From Thermoplasmata archaeon (lineage in GTDB: Archaea > Thermoplasmatota > Thermoplasmata > Thermoplasmatales > GCA-001856825): 64,000 bases of DNA. The notes below the pieces were generated by a model, which searched no databases, was not told where the DNA came from, and saw only the letters and a list, made by a program, of their open reading frames with translations. The stretch spans positions 86,302-150,301 of the forward strand of contig JAKAUZ010000013.1 of assembly GCA_021817415.1 (NCBI GenBank). The letters run 5' to 3'. Shown piece by piece: positions 1-8,816 of this stretch. The translations under genes were made by a program, and so were the position numbers. Within the stretch, counting starts at the first letter, position 1; each line of letters starts with the position of its first letter.

Positions 1-118
1 GACAGTTGTGGCCATAGGAGGAGTTGACATTACCCCCAGGAAGGAAAAAGAGGGGAAATTCTATCGTGCAGCTTCTCCCGAAGAAGCAGTCGAGATAGCA
101 CTGTCTATTGTAAATTGA
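1..118 (+). CDS. 3' end of an unidentified gene (partial)
   Basis: Reading frame 2 is open from the window edge to a TGA at 116-118, giving about 38 residues that end in SPEEAVEIALSIVN. The composition is that of a normal protein C-terminus: a hydrophobic strand (VVAIGGVDI), a charged loop, then an amphipathic helix, as in a Rossmann-like or TIM-barrel enzyme. The start lies outside the window and the family cannot be recognised from this piece. It runs in the same direction as the downstream glyA with a 66-base gap, so the two may or may not share a transcript. Confidence 0.55.
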   Translation, partial: TVVAIGGVDITPRKEKEGKFYRAASPEEAVEIALSIVN

Positions 119-184
119 AAAAATATCATCAATGCCCAAAACTTCAAAGGATAAACTCTTACTATTCAAAACAACTACCCCATC

Positions 185-1456
185 ATGGCACTTTCAGACG
201 CAATATGGTTCAGGCAGAAAGCAGAAGAGCACAACAACCTCTTCAGGCATTCGATCCCCTTAATTGCAAGTGAAAATTTGATAAGCCCGATTACCAAGGA
301 AATGATAGTATCAGACCTTAACAACAGATATGCAGAAGGGCTTCCAGGTCACAGGTATTACCAAGGAAACAGAATAGTGGATGAAATAGAGACAAGGACT
401 GAGCAGTTAATGAAAACACTTTTCAATTCAAAACAGGCAGACGTAAGACCCATTTCTGGGACTAATGCTAACCAGGCTCTGGTATTCGCACTTGGAGAAC
501 CTGGTGATAAGATTCTTTCACCCAGTTTGGATTCAGGGGCGCACATATCATCAGCAGAATTCGGTGCCGTTGGGATGAGGGGATTAAAATCTTCTCACAT
601 GTCCTTTGATTTCAATGAGATGAAGATTGATGTGGACGAAACAAGGAAGATAATATTATCGGAAAAGCCTAAAATTACTCTATTTGGATTTTCTGTATTC
701 CTCTTCCCTGCTCCGATCAAGGAACTGAAAAATGATCTTGACGAAGTTGGTTCAAAGATATGGTATGATGGTGCGCACGTTTTGGGGCTGATTGCTGGTA
801 AAAGATTCCAGGACCCATTAAGGGAAGGTGCAGACTTGATCACTGGAAGTACGCACAAAACTTTTCCGGGCCCACAACACGGAGCCATATTGGGGAACAC
901 CGATGACGAGACATGGAAGAAGGTCAGGAGAGGAGTATTTCCAGGAGTATTGAGCAACCATCATCTTGGAATGATGGCTGGACTGGGAGTCACTGCCTCA
1001 GAAATGCTCGAATTCGGGGAGACTTACGCAGACTCCGTAATAACCAATGCAAAGACGCTGGCACAAGAACTTCATTCTTTAGGATTCAATGTACTCGCAG
1101 AAAAATCTGGATTCACTGAAAGCCACACCATCCTCGTTGACGTAAAAGGGAATGGAGGTGGGAAATATGTCGCCGAGACATTGGAAGCAAACGGTATTAT
1201 ACTGAACAAGAACATGATTCCTGGAGATTCAAACAAGAAAGCACAGGACCCATCTGGAATAAGGATCGGTACCCAGGAAGTCACCAGAATAGGTATGGGA
1301 AGAAGCGAAATGGTTCATGTCGCCAACCTGATTTACTCGGCATTGAACGGTAAAGACGTAAGGGAGGATGTCAGGGATCTAAAGGAACAATTCCAGGAAG
1401 TAAAGTATTGTTACGGAAAAGAGACAGCATATAACTTCCTGCAGTTGTACAGGTAG
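185..1456 (+). CDS. glyA: Serine hydroxymethyltransferase
   Basis: A 423-aa fold-type I PLP enzyme interconverting serine and glycine while charging the one-carbon carrier. The N-terminal LIASEN motif (residues 27-32), the glycine-rich SGTNAN stretch (about 91-96) that binds the cofactor phosphate, the WYDGAHVLGL aspartate strand, and the PLP lysine K225 in GSTHKTFPGPQHG are all visible. Length matches the family. The start ATG at 185 is the first in frame, about 30 bases after a weak TATA-like GGATAAAC at 147-154, with no evident Shine-Dalgarno, which fits a short-leader transcript. In archaea the C1 carrier may be tetrahydrofolate or a pterin relative; the sequence does not decide which. 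No truncation or missing catalytic residue was seen. Confidence 0.97.
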   Translation: MALSDAIWFRQKAEEHNNLFRHSIPLIASENLISPITKEMIVSDLNNRYAEGLPGHRYYQGNRIVDEIETRTEQLMKTLFNSKQADVRPISGTNANQALVFALGEPGDKILSPSLDSGAHISSAEFGAVGMRGLKSSHMSFDFNEMKIDVDETRKIILSEKPKITLFGFSVFLFPAPIKELKNDLDEVGSKIWYDGAHVLGLIAGKRFQDPLREGADLITGSTHKTFPGPQHGAILGNTDDETWKKVRRGVFPGVLSNHHLGMMAGLGVTASEMLEFGETYADSVITNAKTLAQELHSLGFNVLAEKSGFTESHTILVDVKGNGGGKYVAETLEANGIILNKNMIPGDSNKKAQDPSGIRIGTQEVTRIGMGRSEMVHVANLIYSALNGKDVREDVRDLKEQFQEVKYCYGKETAYNFLQLYR

Positions 1457-1804
1457 AAGAAATAGATTCAGGGGTAAAGATTCGCGATCTTAGCGTGCAA
1501 GGACTTGATATACAAAGTTCCGGTATGACTATAGATTCAACATTGAACGCGTTTCTTTTGGCACACATCTATGCTTCCCACAACAGAAAACTAATCCTTC
1601 TACGGAACCAAAATGATAATTGAAGATATCCAAGCTTTGAGAGGATCATTAAAACTCCTGATGACGGCATATTATATTGCCTTGCAGACAGCACCTGAAG
1701 AGGAATATTTCTTCAAAAACCACCGTTTTCCAAATTAGAATACTTGAAAGAAAAAACTCAAAAGTATTAAATTTTCGAATTATATCAGTCTTGACCCGTG
1801 GTAT
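1457..1804. other. 348-base intergenic region, no gene recognised
   Basis: No reading frame here looks coding on either strand. An AT-rich stretch near 1769-1777 (TATTAAATT) lies about 30 bases before the next gene and could be its TATA box. The rest shows no repeat or RNA fold I can support. Confidence 0.5.
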
Positions 1805-2695
1805 ATGATGACAGACTCACTTGCTGAACTTGAGAACAAACGATTGGTTGTCAAAAAAAGTCTAGATGAAACGAAAAATGGCAGAGACCAATTAAGAGAA
1901 GAAATGGATAGATACGCTGAAGAGCGAGACAAACTTAACAACAAGGTTAAGGAGCTTAATAAAAACCTGAAGGAAATGAAGGCAAAGAAAGATGAAATGT
2001 CCGCTAAGGCTGCTGAGCTTAAGATAATTAAGGATAAAATTACACAGGAACTGAGGAAGGAACTGGACAACAGGAAGATGTTGAAAAATTCAATCATAAG
2101 AAACAAGGGAAGGCAAATTGACGTCAAGAAAATGAAGAAAGAGAGAGATGACCTTATTAAGAGACAAATGACAGGTGTTTTTAACAAAAAAGAAGAAGTG
2201 GAAATAGTCAAGAGAATTAGAGAAATGGACCGAACCATCAAGGGATATGAAAAGGAAACTGAAGAAATAGCAATGGATGACGAGAATTACAAGAAACTCG
2301 ATGAAGACATCAAGACGAAAAGGGAGACGGTAAAAAGGACACAAGATGAGTACCAAGCATTAATCAGAGAAGTAATCAAGATGAGGGATGCGCAGAACAA
2401 GGTTTATGAAGAAATGATAGAAACGAGAGGAAAAGCTGATGAAATACACGAGAAATATCTGCAAATTCAAGCGGACCTTTTTAAACAAAACCAGAAACTA
2501 GACGAGCTATTCAACAACATAAGAGAATATGAAAAGATTATTGTTGGTATAAAGCAGAAACAATCAAAAGAAAAGAAAAAGGTAAGGGAAAATGAAACAA
2601 AGGTAAAAGCTGAAGAAATCTACGACAAATTCAAGAATGGAGAATCACTGTCTACGGAGGACATACTGGTTCTCCAGAAAGCAGGCTTCCTCTGA
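1805..2695 (+). CDS. Coiled-coil protein of the COG1340 type
   Basis: A 296-aa, highly charged protein predicted to be coiled coil over roughly residues 5-260: continuous heptads rich in K, E, R and L, with no glycine or proline breaks of note. The last 25 residues (EEIYDKFKNGESLSTEDILVLQKAGFL) form a short helical tail resembling the conserved end of archaeal COG1340 proteins, which are uncharacterised coiled-coil proteins of about 300 aa. The start may be either ATG of the pair at 1805 and 1808. It overlaps the following zinc-ribbon gene by one base (TGATG), so the two are probably translationally coupled. A structural or scaffold role is an inference; no enzymatic motif is visible. Confidence 0.8.
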   Translation: MMTDSLAELENKRLVVKKSLDETKNGRDQLREEMDRYAEERDKLNNKVKELNKNLKEMKAKKDEMSAKAAELKIIKDKITQELRKELDNRKMLKNSIIRNKGRQIDVKKMKKERDDLIKRQMTGVFNKKEEVEIVKRIREMDRTIKGYEKETEEIAMDDENYKKLDEDIKTKRETVKRTQDEYQALIREVIKMRDAQNKVYEEMIETRGKADEIHEKYLQIQADLFKQNQKLDELFNNIREYEKIIVGIKQKQSKEKKKVRENETKVKAEEIYDKFKNGESLSTEDILVLQKAGFL

Positions 2696-3093
2696 TGGAT
2701 ACAGTAGAACTTTATACTATCGTCGCGATTGTTCTCCTGATATTCACAATTGGCGCTTTTCTTTACGTTCGACCATCAAAGAAAGAAGCCGATGTAGATG
2801 ACAAATTTTATAGCAGGATTGCATTGGCAGAAGAGATACTTAACAGGCTTAAAGATAAAGAGAATATTGAAGTATTCAGGGCAAGACTCGAAAATTGCAA
2901 AAAACTTTACGAAACCAGGATGTATGAACAGACTGAAGATTGTGTGAATGGAATACTGAATGATCTGAGAAAAGGAGAGACCGAGCAGAAGAAGGAAGAT
3001 GAGGCTCAAGAAGTCTCAATTACGTGTAGCAAGTGCGGGACAAAATTCCTGAAGAAGTATGACTCTTGCCCCATCTGTGGAGCAAAACTATGA
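2695..3093 (+). CDS. Membrane-anchored zinc-ribbon protein
   Basis: A 132-aa protein with one N-terminal transmembrane helix (about residues 7-25), a charged helical middle (about 35-95), and a C-terminal zinc ribbon of the form CSKCG-x10-CPICG (about 111-129). The arrangement suggests an inner-membrane-anchored protein whose ribbon lies in the cytoplasm. Its ATG shares the A of the upstream gene's TGA, and its own TGA overlaps the ATG of the next gene (ATGA at 3090-3093), so the three genes form a tightly coupled operon. The function is unknown. Zinc binding is inferred only from the four spaced cysteines. Confidence 0.75.
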   Translation: MDTVELYTIVAIVLLIFTIGAFLYVRPSKKEADVDDKFYSRIALAEEILNRLKDKENIEVFRARLENCKKLYETRMYEQTEDCVNGILNDLRKGETEQKKEDEAQEVSITCSKCGTKFLKKYDSCPICGAKL

Positions 3094-3476
3094 AACTATA
3101 TCAGATTTTCTTGGTTACGGTCATATTATTTATAATTGCAGAATCTCTGCTGGTAGCGTATGGCCAGGTCAAACTCTATTTTTTCTTCTTCATCCCCATA
3201 TTCGAAACAAGTTCATTCATAGGAATTCTTCCAATTCTTCTTCTGTTAATCCCCTTCGTCTGGGCATGGCGTGAAGGAACTTCACCCTCTGGATACGTTA
3301 ACGTGCCTTCTCAACCTTATGCTGGAGAAAAGAAAAATAATAAAAGATTTGGTGGTTTCATAATGATAGGGCCGATACCGATTCTTTTCGGAAACAAGAT
3401 AGACAAAAATCTGCTATTGATACTGGTTTTAATCATGGTCTCTCTCGTATTATTATGGATTGTCTTCATTAGATGA
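3090..3476 (+). CDS. DUF131 / TIGR00304-like membrane protein
   Basis: A 128-aa protein with three predicted membrane helices: about residues 5-22, 33-52 and 106-125. Between the second and third lies GGFIMIGPIPILFGNK, which matches the signature of the archaeal TIGR00304 (DUF131) family of unknown function. The chosen ATG at 3090 overlaps the previous stop as ATGA; an in-frame upstream codon at 3066 would run deeper into the zinc-ribbon gene and is less likely. The 3' end overlaps the convergent nucleotidyltransferase gene by 24 bases. It closes the operon of coiled-coil, zinc-ribbon and membrane proteins. Confidence 0.8.
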   Translation: MKLYQIFLVTVILFIIAESLLVAYGQVKLYFFFFIPIFETSSFIGILPILLLLIPFVWAWREGTSPSGYVNVPSQPYAGEKKNNKRFGGFIMIGPIPILFGNKIDKNLLLILVLIMVSLVLLWIVFIR

Positions 3477-4472
3477 TACGACCGTCCCCTCTATTTTGCC
3501 TCCCTTTCTGAGGAGGACTCCCCCACCAATGACGGAGTCGTTCACGCTCACACCTTCCCCCAGCACTGAATTGAAGGAGAGAATGGAGTCAGTAACTTTG
3601 CTCATGCGCCCAATAAAGCTTCCACTGTAGAGGACAGAATTAGTCAGAATGACATCGTCCTCAATTACGACGTCATCATATATTGCAGTGTTCTCAATCC
3701 TGCAATTTTTTCCGATTGTGACGTTCTTTCCAATGTACGAACTTCCCTTGATATTCGGTTGCCTGCGCTTCCTCGGCAAGTTTTGGGACATGATTATATT
3801 TGCCCTGATCAGATCAAGGGGCCTTCCTATATCGATCCATATTCCCCCAATTTCAAATCCACCGATGCGTTTTCCTTCCTTTTGCAGGGCCGGGATCAAT
3901 TCTTTTGCAATATCGCTTGGGCCCCTTCTGGGAATGTAATCCAGCACTTCTTGTTCCATAACATAAATTCCCGCATTTGCCAAATGTGATACGGGGTTTG
4001 ATTTAGGTTTTTCCTGGAATTCTATTATCCTTCTATCCTTGAGCTTTACAACACCAAATTCAGATGGATTGTCCACTTTCGTCAATCCGATGGTTATCAT
4101 ATTCCGGTCACGTTTGTGTATTTGCAGTATTTTCCTCATATCTTCCTTGAAGACTGTGTCAGCATTACCTACCAGAAATGTATCGTCGAGGTATTTCTCT
4201 GTTTTCTTCAGTCCTCCAGCAGTTCCAAGTGGCTCCCTCTCAACTGAAAAAAGGAATGTTCCCTTTATGGGTGGTTTTCCAGAGAAGTATTCTATAATCT
4301 TCTCGTACCTGTAACTTGCTGTCAATATGAAGTCGCTGGAAACTCTTGAAAATGAATCCAATAGATAAAGTATGACCGGCCTTCCAGCGACAGGAATAAG
4401 GGACTTTGGGATGTTATCGGTCAGAGGGCGAAGCCTAGTCCCTAACCCTCCGGCCATCACTACGGATTTCAA
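3453..4472 (-). CDS. Sugar-phosphate nucleotidyltransferase with left-handed beta-helix
   Basis: A 339-aa NDP-sugar pyrophosphorylase. The N-terminal domain begins with the nucleotide-binding signature GGLGTRLRPLTDNIPKSL (about residues 8-25), with PVAGRPV following and the catalytic VGNADTVF and EFQEKPKS segments typical of the family. From about residue 240 to the end, hexapeptide-like repeats (IGKNVTIGKNCRIENTAIYDD and on) form a left-handed beta-helix. The family joins a sugar 1-phosphate to an NTP; mannose-1-phosphate guanylyltransferase and glucose-1-phosphate thymidylyltransferase members look alike, so substrate is not assigned. It lies 9 bases downstream of ftsZ on the same strand, so cotranscription with ftsZ is likely. 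A role in surface glycan supply is an inference. Confidence 0.9.
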   Translation of the reverse strand: MKSVVMAGGLGTRLRPLTDNIPKSLIPVAGRPVILYLLDSFSRVSSDFILTASYRYEKIIEYFSGKPPIKGTFLFSVEREPLGTAGGLKKTEKYLDDTFLVGNADTVFKEDMRKILQIHKRDRNMITIGLTKVDNPSEFGVVKLKDRRIIEFQEKPKSNPVSHLANAGIYVMEQEVLDYIPRRGPSDIAKELIPALQKEGKRIGGFEIGGIWIDIGRPLDLIRANIIMSQNLPRKRRQPNIKGSSYIGKNVTIGKNCRIENTAIYDDVVIEDDVILTNSVLYSGSFIGRMSKVTDSILSFNSVLGEGVSVNDSVIGGGVLLRKGGKIEGTVVSSNEDNP

Positions 4473-4481
4473 AACAAGCCC

Positions 4482-5672
4482 TCAGATTGAATCTACGTTC
4501 CAGTCCAATCCTTTAAGACCTGTCATTTTTGTAATCTGTCCTACCCCTGATTTCGTGTCCAGCATGTATGGTGACTTGACCCCAGTCAGAACAACAAGTA
4601 CTTTTATTGTTCCCTTGAGTGAGGGATCTATTGATGCTCCCCAGATTATTCTTGCATTAGTGCTTATTCTTTGCTGTACTAGCCTAACGGCTGCCTCAGC
4701 TTCTGCTACAGTCATCTGGTCATCGCCAACAACTCTAACAAGAGCGCCCTTTGCTTCGGATATATCTGCTTCAATAAGCGGAGAGGATATTGCTTCCTGG
4801 ACGGCGGCTTCAACTTTGTTGTTCCCGCTGCTATCAGATTCTCCAATGCCTATCATTGCCACTCCTCCACCTGCCATAATTGTTTTGATATCGGCGTAAT
4901 CCAGATTTACCAGCCCCGGTTTGGTGATAATTTCCGTCAGTCCCTTCAAGGCCTCCATCAGTATCTCGTCTGCGACTTTGAATGCCTGATCCAGTGGCAG
5001 TCTTGGTACTAATTGAAGTAGCTTGTCGTTTGGAATGACGATAGTGGTATCTGAGTTCCTTCTTATTCTCTCTAGTCCATAAAGTGCATTTTCCATCCTG
5101 ACCCTTCCTTCAGCAGAAAATGGAAGTGTCACTACTGAAATCACCAGTGATTTCTGCCTCTTCGCGATTTCCGCGACTACTGGAGCTGAACCTGTACCAG
5201 TACCTCCGCCCATGCCTGCAGTGACAAATGTTATATCGATTCTGCCCATTGCATTTACTAATTCTTCCTCTGCTTCTCTTGTAGCTTCCTCCCCAACCTG
5301 TGGCAGTGCACCAGCGCCAAGGCCTCTTGTAGACCTCTTTCCTAAAAGGACCTTCCTATGCGCCTTTATAGTCAGAAGATGCTTTGCATCTGTATTTGCG
5401 GCAACCAACTCAGCCCCGTAAACGCCCTCCTCCATGCACCTGTTTACTGTATTACTCCCGCCACCTCCGCATCCAACTATCTTAATATTAACTTTCAATT
5501 GCTCTACAAGTTTTGCTAGCTCCTCATCATCAGGAGAAGCAATCGGCTGTCTTGGAGTCTGAAACCCAACGGGCCCATGCTGAGTGACTGGTTCTTCTTT
5601 TTCTTCGGGAACTTCCTCGCCCAGAGCATTTTTAATCAAAGATTTCATCGGCATAATCTGCACCTGTGTCAT
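4482..5672 (-). CDS. ftsZ: Cell division protein FtsZ
   Basis: A 396-aa tubulin-family GTPase forming the division ring. Visible motifs are the first nucleotide loop GCGGGGSNTV (about residues 67-76), the tubulin signature GMGGGTGTGSAP (about 153-164) and the catalytic T7 loop NLDYADIKTIM (about 258-268). The first 55 residues are a non-conserved linker rich in E and P. A TATA element on the minus strand (5689-5700) lies about 23 bases before the ATG at 5672, so that ATG is about where transcription should begin; a second ATG at 5648 (MKSLIKNAL) resembles the usual archaeal FtsZ N-terminus and could also be used. The C-terminus is short, without a clear peptide for SepF binding. The neighbouring nucleotidyltransferase follows 9 bases later. 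Confidence 0.97.
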   Translation of the reverse strand: MTQVQIMPMKSLIKNALGEEVPEEKEEPVTQHGPVGFQTPRQPIASPDDEELAKLVEQLKVNIKIVGCGGGGSNTVNRCMEEGVYGAELVAANTDAKHLLTIKAHRKVLLGKRSTRGLGAGALPQVGEEATREAEEELVNAMGRIDITFVTAGMGGGTGTGSAPVVAEIAKRQKSLVISVVTLPFSAEGRVRMENALYGLERIRRNSDTTIVIPNDKLLQLVPRLPLDQAFKVADEILMEALKGLTEIITKPGLVNLDYADIKTIMAGGGVAMIGIGESDSSGNNKVEAAVQEAISSPLIEADISEAKGALVRVVGDDQMTVAEAEAAVRLVQQRISTNARIIWGASIDPSLKGTIKVLVVLTGVKSPYMLDTKSGVGQITKMTGLKGLDWNVDSI

Positions 5673-5688
5673 CTATATGTATGACGAC

Positions 5689-5700
5689 ATATATATACTT
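5689..5700 (-). promoter_or_regulatory. TATA box of ftsZ
   Basis: On the minus strand this reads AAGTATATATAT, centred about 23 bases upstream of the ftsZ ATG, the spacing expected for a leaderless archaeal transcript. Confidence 0.65.
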
Positions 5701-5999
5701 TATGAAATGGGTTTCCTATATTTCTTTTAAGAATATCTGAAAAGTCATTCTTTCCAATGAAGTATAACTTTTGAATATTATACATCTATTGTCGGACAGA
5801 CGTCAGAAATAAATATATTTAGTTTCGTGGATGTAATTATGTGACCTGATGTTGTGATTTGATTTATAAGAGTTTTGGAATAGCTCGACCATACTATTCA
5901 GATCAGCGGGAACGACAGTTCGCAAGAACAGTTTGGGAGTCAATAGTTAAAGGTCAGAAATGATTAAATATGCGGTATGAATTTTGTAGTAGTGAAATT
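5701..5999. promoter_or_regulatory. Divergent intergenic region between ftsZ and cdc48
   Basis: Besides the ftsZ promoter on the left edge, the right edge holds ATTAAATAT (5963-5971), a TATA box about 33 bases before the cdc48 ATG at 6000. At 5910-5929 lies an alternating run of GAAC, GTTC and GAAC spaced by four bases, about 40 bases upstream of that TATA box, a possible regulator site. No gene is seen here. Confidence 0.5.
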
Positions 6000-8222
6000 A
6001 TGGTTGACTACGTAACTTTAGTAGTATGGGAGGCTCTTCAGGAGGACGTTGGTCTCATTCGTGCTAGAATAGACTTAGCCACAAGGGAGGCACTGGGTGT
6101 ATCTATTGGTGATATAATAAAGATCGACGGGAAAAAGGCTACTGCTGCAAGAGTCTTCAGGTTAAGCGAGGAAGAAGAGAACAGAGGAATAATAAGAATT
6201 GATCCACTGGTTCGTCAGAATTCTGGTGTCAAGGTTGGAGATAAAGTGAAAATTTCGAAGGCCGATGTCAAACCATCCGAAATGCTTGTCCTTGCACCAG
6301 TGATTGCTGAAAATCAGAGGATCAGGTTTGCACCCGGGATAGAAGATTATGTGAGAAGGTCACTGCTAAGAAGGCCGATAGTGGAAGGTGACATTATTTC
6401 AGTACAGGGCCTTGCACTTACTGGAAAAGGGGGTGTGTCGTTTAAAGTTGCAAAGGTCGGGCCGGGAAGGGGAATATTTGTTGTGACTGAAGAAACAATG
6501 ATAGAAATGAGGGAGGAAGCAGTCACAACAGAAGAAGAGGGGGAAACTATTACATACGAAGATATTGGAGGACTGGGAGAAGAACTCAAGAAAGTAAGGG
6601 AAATGATTGAACTTCCTCTAAAACATCCAGAGTTATTTGAAAGGTTGGGAATAGACCCTCCTAAAGGAGTGATCCTGTTCGGTCCACCCGGAACAGGCAA
6701 GACCTTGATTGCCAAAGCGGTCGCAAACGAATCCGGCGCAAGATTCTTCTCAATCAACGGGCCAGAAATCATCAACAAATTCTACGGTGAGAGCGAAAAG
6801 GCGTTAAGAGAGGCCTTTGATAAAGCCTCAAAGGAAGCTCCGTCTATAATATTCATTGACGAAATCGATTCAATTGCACCCAAAAGAGAAGAAACACAAG
6901 GGGAATTGGAGAGAAGAGTAGTTGCACAGCTGCTTACTCTTATGGATGGATTAAAGAGCAGGGGACAGGTTATTGTCATTGCCGCGACCAACCGACTGGA
7001 AGCAGTAGACCCCGCACTTAGAAGGCCAGGAAGGTTTGATAGGGAAATAGAGATTGGAGTCCCTGACAAAAAAGGTAGGAAAGAGATAATGCAAATCCAT
7101 TCAAGGGGGATGCCGATATCTGGAAAGCCCGAAGACAGGGAGAGGCTCCTGGAAGAACTTGCATCACTCACTCACGGGTTTGTAGGCGCTGATTTGGCGG
7201 CATTGGCCAGAGAAGCTGCCATGAAAGCACTTAGGAGATACCTCCCGGAAATAGATCTTGACAATCCTATTCCCACTGAAATACTGGAAAAAATGCAAGT
7301 CAGTAGGGAGGACTTCATGAATGCCTTGAAGGAGATAGAGCCTTCATCTCTAAGAGAGGTAACCATTGAAATCCCTAACGTATTGTGGGAAGACATCGGT
7401 TCACTGGAAGATGTGAAGAAGGAACTTGTGGAAGCGGTGGAAATGCCAGTCAAGAATCCTGAGGTCTATGAGAGAATGGGAATAAGGTCCCCGAAAGGAA
7501 TACTCTTTTTCGGCCCTCCAGGAACAGGCAAAACGCTACTCGCCAAAGCAGTTGCCACCGAGAGTCAGTCAAATTTTATATCCATAAAGGGACCAGAGGT
7601 GATGAGTAAATGGGTGGGAGAATCGGAGAAGGCAGTCAGGGAAATATTCAAGAAAGCGAAGCAGAGCGCTCCAACAATAGTATTCCTGGATGAACTGGAT
7701 GCAATTGCCCCAAGAAGAGGTGTCTATGCGTCATCTGGCGTTACTGACAGAATAGTGAATCAGCTCCTGACCAGTCTAGATGGAATGGAATCAATGAAAG
7801 ACGTAGTTATTCTTGCAGCTACAAACAGACTCGACATTATTGACCCTGCTCTTCTTCGACCAGGAAGATTTGACAAAATTATATATATACCGCCACCCAA
7901 CAAAGAAGCCAGACTGAAAATTCTTGAAGTGCACACAAGGAAAGTGCCCATAGACAAGGATGTTGATCTTGAGAACTTAGCAGAAAGGACTGAACATTAC
8001 TCCGGTGCAGACCTTGAAAACCTGGTAAGGGAGGCAGCACTTGAAGCAATTAGAGAAGACCTTGCAACAAAAAAAGTTACAAGGGAGAATTTTGAGAAGG
8101 CTCTACAGAGGATAAAACCATCACTTGATGAGGAAACAATAAAATATTACGAAGACGTATCTAAAAACATGGGCAGGGAGATGAAGCCTGCCAAGAGAGA
8201 AGATCTGATATACTACAGGTGA
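6000..8222 (+). CDS. VAT-type Cdc48/p97 AAA+ ATPase
   Basis: A 740-aa protein unfoldase. It has an N-terminal substrate-binding N-domain (double-psi barrel plus four-stranded domain, about residues 1-185), then two AAA+ rings. D1 carries Walker A GPPGTGKT (about 228-235) and Walker B IIFIDEID (about 283-290); D2 carries Walker A at about 505-512 and Walker B IVFLDELD. Both second-region-of-homology arginine patterns (PGRFDRE, PGRFDKI) are present. The C-terminus ends in REDLIYYR, an aromatic-containing tail of the kind that docks unfoldases on the proteasome, which is an inference here. The start at 6000 (MVDYVTL) fits the TATA box at 5963-5971; an upstream in-frame ATG at 5970 would lie in the promoter. 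It overlaps or abuts the PRC-barrel gene that follows. Confidence 0.96.
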   Translation: MVDYVTLVVWEALQEDVGLIRARIDLATREALGVSIGDIIKIDGKKATAARVFRLSEEEENRGIIRIDPLVRQNSGVKVGDKVKISKADVKPSEMLVLAPVIAENQRIRFAPGIEDYVRRSLLRRPIVEGDIISVQGLALTGKGGVSFKVAKVGPGRGIFVVTEETMIEMREEAVTTEEEGETITYEDIGGLGEELKKVREMIELPLKHPELFERLGIDPPKGVILFGPPGTGKTLIAKAVANESGARFFSINGPEIINKFYGESEKALREAFDKASKEAPSIIFIDEIDSIAPKREETQGELERRVVAQLLTLMDGLKSRGQVIVIAATNRLEAVDPALRRPGRFDREIEIGVPDKKGRKEIMQIHSRGMPISGKPEDRERLLEELASLTHGFVGADLAALAREAAMKALRRYLPEIDLDNPIPTEILEKMQVSREDFMNALKEIEPSSLREVTIEIPNVLWEDIGSLEDVKKELVEAVEMPVKNPEVYERMGIRSPKGILFFGPPGTGKTLLAKAVATESQSNFISIKGPEVMSKWVGESEKAVREIFKKAKQSAPTIVFLDELDAIAPRRGVYASSGVTDRIVNQLLTSLDGMESMKDVVILAATNRLDIIDPALLRPGRFDKIIYIPPPNKEARLKILEVHTRKVPIDKDVDLENLAERTEHYSGADLENLVREAALEAIREDLATKKVTRENFEKALQRIKPSLDEETIKYYEDVSKNMGREMKPAKREDLIYYR

Positions 8223-8227
8223 TAAAA

Positions 8228-8470
8228 ATGAGAAAATTCGTAACTGAACTGAAAGGAAAAACGGTAATGACAAGCGAGGGTCTTATACTTGGGGTAATTT
8301 CAAATTTCGTTGTAGACACGGAGACCGGTCAAGTCAATCATGTACTAGTCAATCCTTCAGAAGGGATTGAGAGCGATAAATATGAGAAAGATGCACAGGG
8401 CAGGCTTGCAATTCCATTCAAGACCATGAAATCGGTGAAAGACGTTGTTGTTCTAGAGGTCAAACAATAA
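8228..8470 (+). CDS. PRC-barrel domain protein
   Basis: An 80-aa protein that is one PRC-barrel: the pattern LKGKTVMTSEGLILGVISNFVVDTETG followed by a VLVNPSEG strand and a closing RLAIPFKTMKSVKDVVVLEV is typical of this small six-stranded fold, found in photosynthetic reaction-centre H subunits and RimM. The ATG at 8228 is preferred over a GTG at 8219 that overlaps the Cdc48 stop codon. The five-base gap after cdc48 points to cotranscription. The role is unknown; archaeal PRC-barrel proteins have been linked with RNA handling and cell division, and the position next to cdc48 and ftsZ makes this worth noting without proving it. Confidence 0.85.
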   Translation: MRKFVTELKGKTVMTSEGLILGVISNFVVDTETGQVNHVLVNPSEGIESDKYEKDAQGRLAIPFKTMKSVKDVVVLEVKQ

Positions 8471-8707
8471 GCTTAATTTTATTTTTTATAAGTTCAATTT
8501 GAACTGACGTCATTAATAATTTATTATCTCTTCCACTTTTGAACATATTAATGTCTTGCGGCATTAAAATATGAAGCTATCTCTAAAGGTGAACTGGGCA
8601 GGTGCAATCTTAATACACTCTTACCAAACTACTAAGTGGTTTATTCAAACTATTTGAATACAAACGCTTAAATTCTCTGCGTAATAAGGGGTAGAAAAGG
8701 TGCTCTG
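8471..8707. other. Leader region upstream of the eL41 gene
   Basis: AT-rich, non-coding. CTTAAATT at 8667-8674 is a plausible TATA box for the eL41/tRNA-Trp unit, and AAGGTG at 8697-8702 just before the ATG could serve as a ribosome binding site. No other feature was supported. Confidence 0.4.
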
Positions 8708-8815
8708 ATGAAGAGGAGTTCAAGGGACTGGAAGAAAAGACACAAGATGCGATGGAAATGGAGAAAGAAGAGAATTAGAAGATTAAAGAGGATCAGAAGA
8801 GCATCTAGGAGCTAA
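8708..8815 (+). CDS. rpl41e: Ribosomal protein eL41
   Basis: A 35-aa, extremely basic peptide starting MKRSSRDWKKRHKMRWKWRK and continuing with alternating R/K and I/L. Size, composition and the repeated W-K pattern match archaeal eL41, a single helix buried at the subunit interface of the ribosome. It is too short for most ORF callers. AAGGTG lies a few bases upstream of the ATG. The stop codon TAA ends at 8815 and the mature 5' end of tRNA-Trp is at 8817, so mRNA and tRNA must come from one transcript or be separated by RNase P cleavage directly at the stop codon. Confidence 0.9.
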   Translation: MKRSSRDWKKRHKMRWKWRKKRIRRLKRIRRASRS

Positions 8816-8816
8816 A

